A stretch of DNA of 5,935 nucleotides, from assembly GCA_023356515.1 (NCBI GenBank), contig JAKQYG010000265.1, positions 1-5,935 of the forward strand, written 5' to 3'. Under the pieces are notes generated by a model. The model saw only the letters and a list, made by a program, of their open reading frames with translations. It did no database searches and had not been told where the DNA came from. Position numbers and translations under genes: made by a program. The DNA comes from Trichodesmium sp. MAG_R04 (lineage in GTDB: Bacteria > Cyanobacteriota > Cyanobacteriia > Cyanobacteriales > Microcoleaceae). Within the stretch, counting starts at the first letter, position 1. Each line of letters opens with the position of its first letter. Shown here piece after piece: positions 5,703-5,935 of this stretch.

Positions 5703-5762
5703 AGTTCCTAATTATTTAGTTTAAAATAGAGGGAAAAAAGCTAAAAAGCAAAGTTTACTTGA

Positions 5763-5935
5763 GTAAAGGTAGTAACTTGTTTGACAAGAATTGATTTAGG
5801 AATAAAAACTTTTGGTACTCTTAGTGACCCAAACACCTTTGAGACTCCATCTTCCATGAAAAGAGCGAAAATAAAGCTTGGATTGATACAGTTCAGAAAC
5901 TCGAATAAGGTGCTAGGCAACCGTCGTGCTTGAAT
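5763..5935 (+). pseudogene. tnpB: tnpB fragment with RuvC-I motif (IS200/IS605 family), cut by window edge
   Basis: The plus-strand frame open from 5763 reads RIDLGIKTFGTLSD (5787-5828), then ETPSSMKRAKIKLG and FRNSNKVLGNRRA (to 5930). This is the TnpB RuvC-I region, usually VGIDLGIKTFATLSDG, and the basic segment that follows it. The RuvC-I Asp is encoded at 5793-5795. Roughly the first 200 residues expected before this motif are absent, with the putative mobile element lying directly upstream. The frame stops at TGA (5931-5933), where many relatives continue GNRRAGIKASNN, consistent with a GGA-to-TGA change. The window ends 2 nt later, so whether recognisable tnpB sequence continues cannot be seen. 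No start codon with a ribosome site is visible. Almost certainly a pseudogene, and possibly related to the relic upstream of tig. Confidence 0.8.

Larger units (their letters stand above)
5428..5710. mobile_element. MITE-like or collapsed IS with imperfect terminal inverted repeats
   Basis: TAGGGCTTGCTGATTAA (5428-5444) and the reverse complement of 5694-5710 (TAGGAACTGCTGAAAAA) match at 12 of 17 positions and bound a 283-nt noncoding segment. The sequence TTCCTAA occurs at 5420-5426 and again at 5705-5711, a possible but imperfectly placed direct repeat. No transposase is encoded. A minus-strand open frame across the left half (5293-5580) runs antisense into tig and is not a credible gene. 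The segment is rich in hairpins. The ends resemble, from memory, repeats scattered through several filamentous cyanobacteria. I infer a nonautonomous or deleted transposon; the family is not assigned. Confidence 0.5.

Noticed and set aside
5856..5933. 25-codon basic ORF starting at ATG 5856
   Set aside because: It is the tail of the longer tnpB-like open frame and has no ribosome site. The TnpB similarity begins well before this ATG.

Overview
The window looks like chromosomal DNA from an AT-rich cyanobacterium. Three things point there. The four proteins (RNase J, DapA, Asd, trigger factor) match the cyanobacterial versions as I remember them, for example the trigger factor start MKVTQERLPASQ. 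There are two HIP1 octamers (GCGATCGC), the repeat typical of many cyanobacterial genomes. The gene content and order are also familiar from that phylum. Low GC, long intergenic stretches and decayed insertion sequences make a Trichodesmium-like filamentous marine species my best guess, but this is inference and no search was run.

Layout. The left part reads leftward on the minus strand: asd (1904-2941), then dapA (684-1568), then the 5' part of rnj (1-472, cut by the window edge). Asd and DapA carry out two consecutive steps, from aspartyl phosphate to the entry of the diaminopimelate/lysine branch that feeds peptidoglycan and protein synthesis. RNase J is an mRNA-processing enzyme that shares their orientation. 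The gaps in this run are large (335 and 211 nt). The dapA gap holds a good promoter, so this is probably not one tight operon. Both asd and dapA most likely start at non-ATG codons (TTG and GTG), each placed just after a strong Shine-Dalgarno sequence that lies inside the longest open frame.

Divergently, on the plus strand, tig (3877-5349) encodes a full-length trigger factor with an extra acidic C-terminal tail. In many cyanobacteria tig is followed by clpP and clpX. Here no clpP appears in the 586 nt after the tig stop.

The noncoding DNA on both sides of tig is mobile-element debris. Between asd and tig, the minus strand keeps the 3' end of a frameshifted tnpB (IS200/IS605 family), with zinc-finger and RuvC-III remnants. 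Downstream of tig comes a roughly 280-nt stretch with imperfect terminal inverted repeats and several hairpins, which looks like a MITE or a collapsed IS. It is followed at the right edge by a second tnpB fragment carrying the RuvC-I motif and ending in an in-frame TGA. No CRISPR array, tRNA, rRNA or intact mobile element is visible. I see no wholly new system. The most interesting content is the buried tnpB debris and the structured elements near it.
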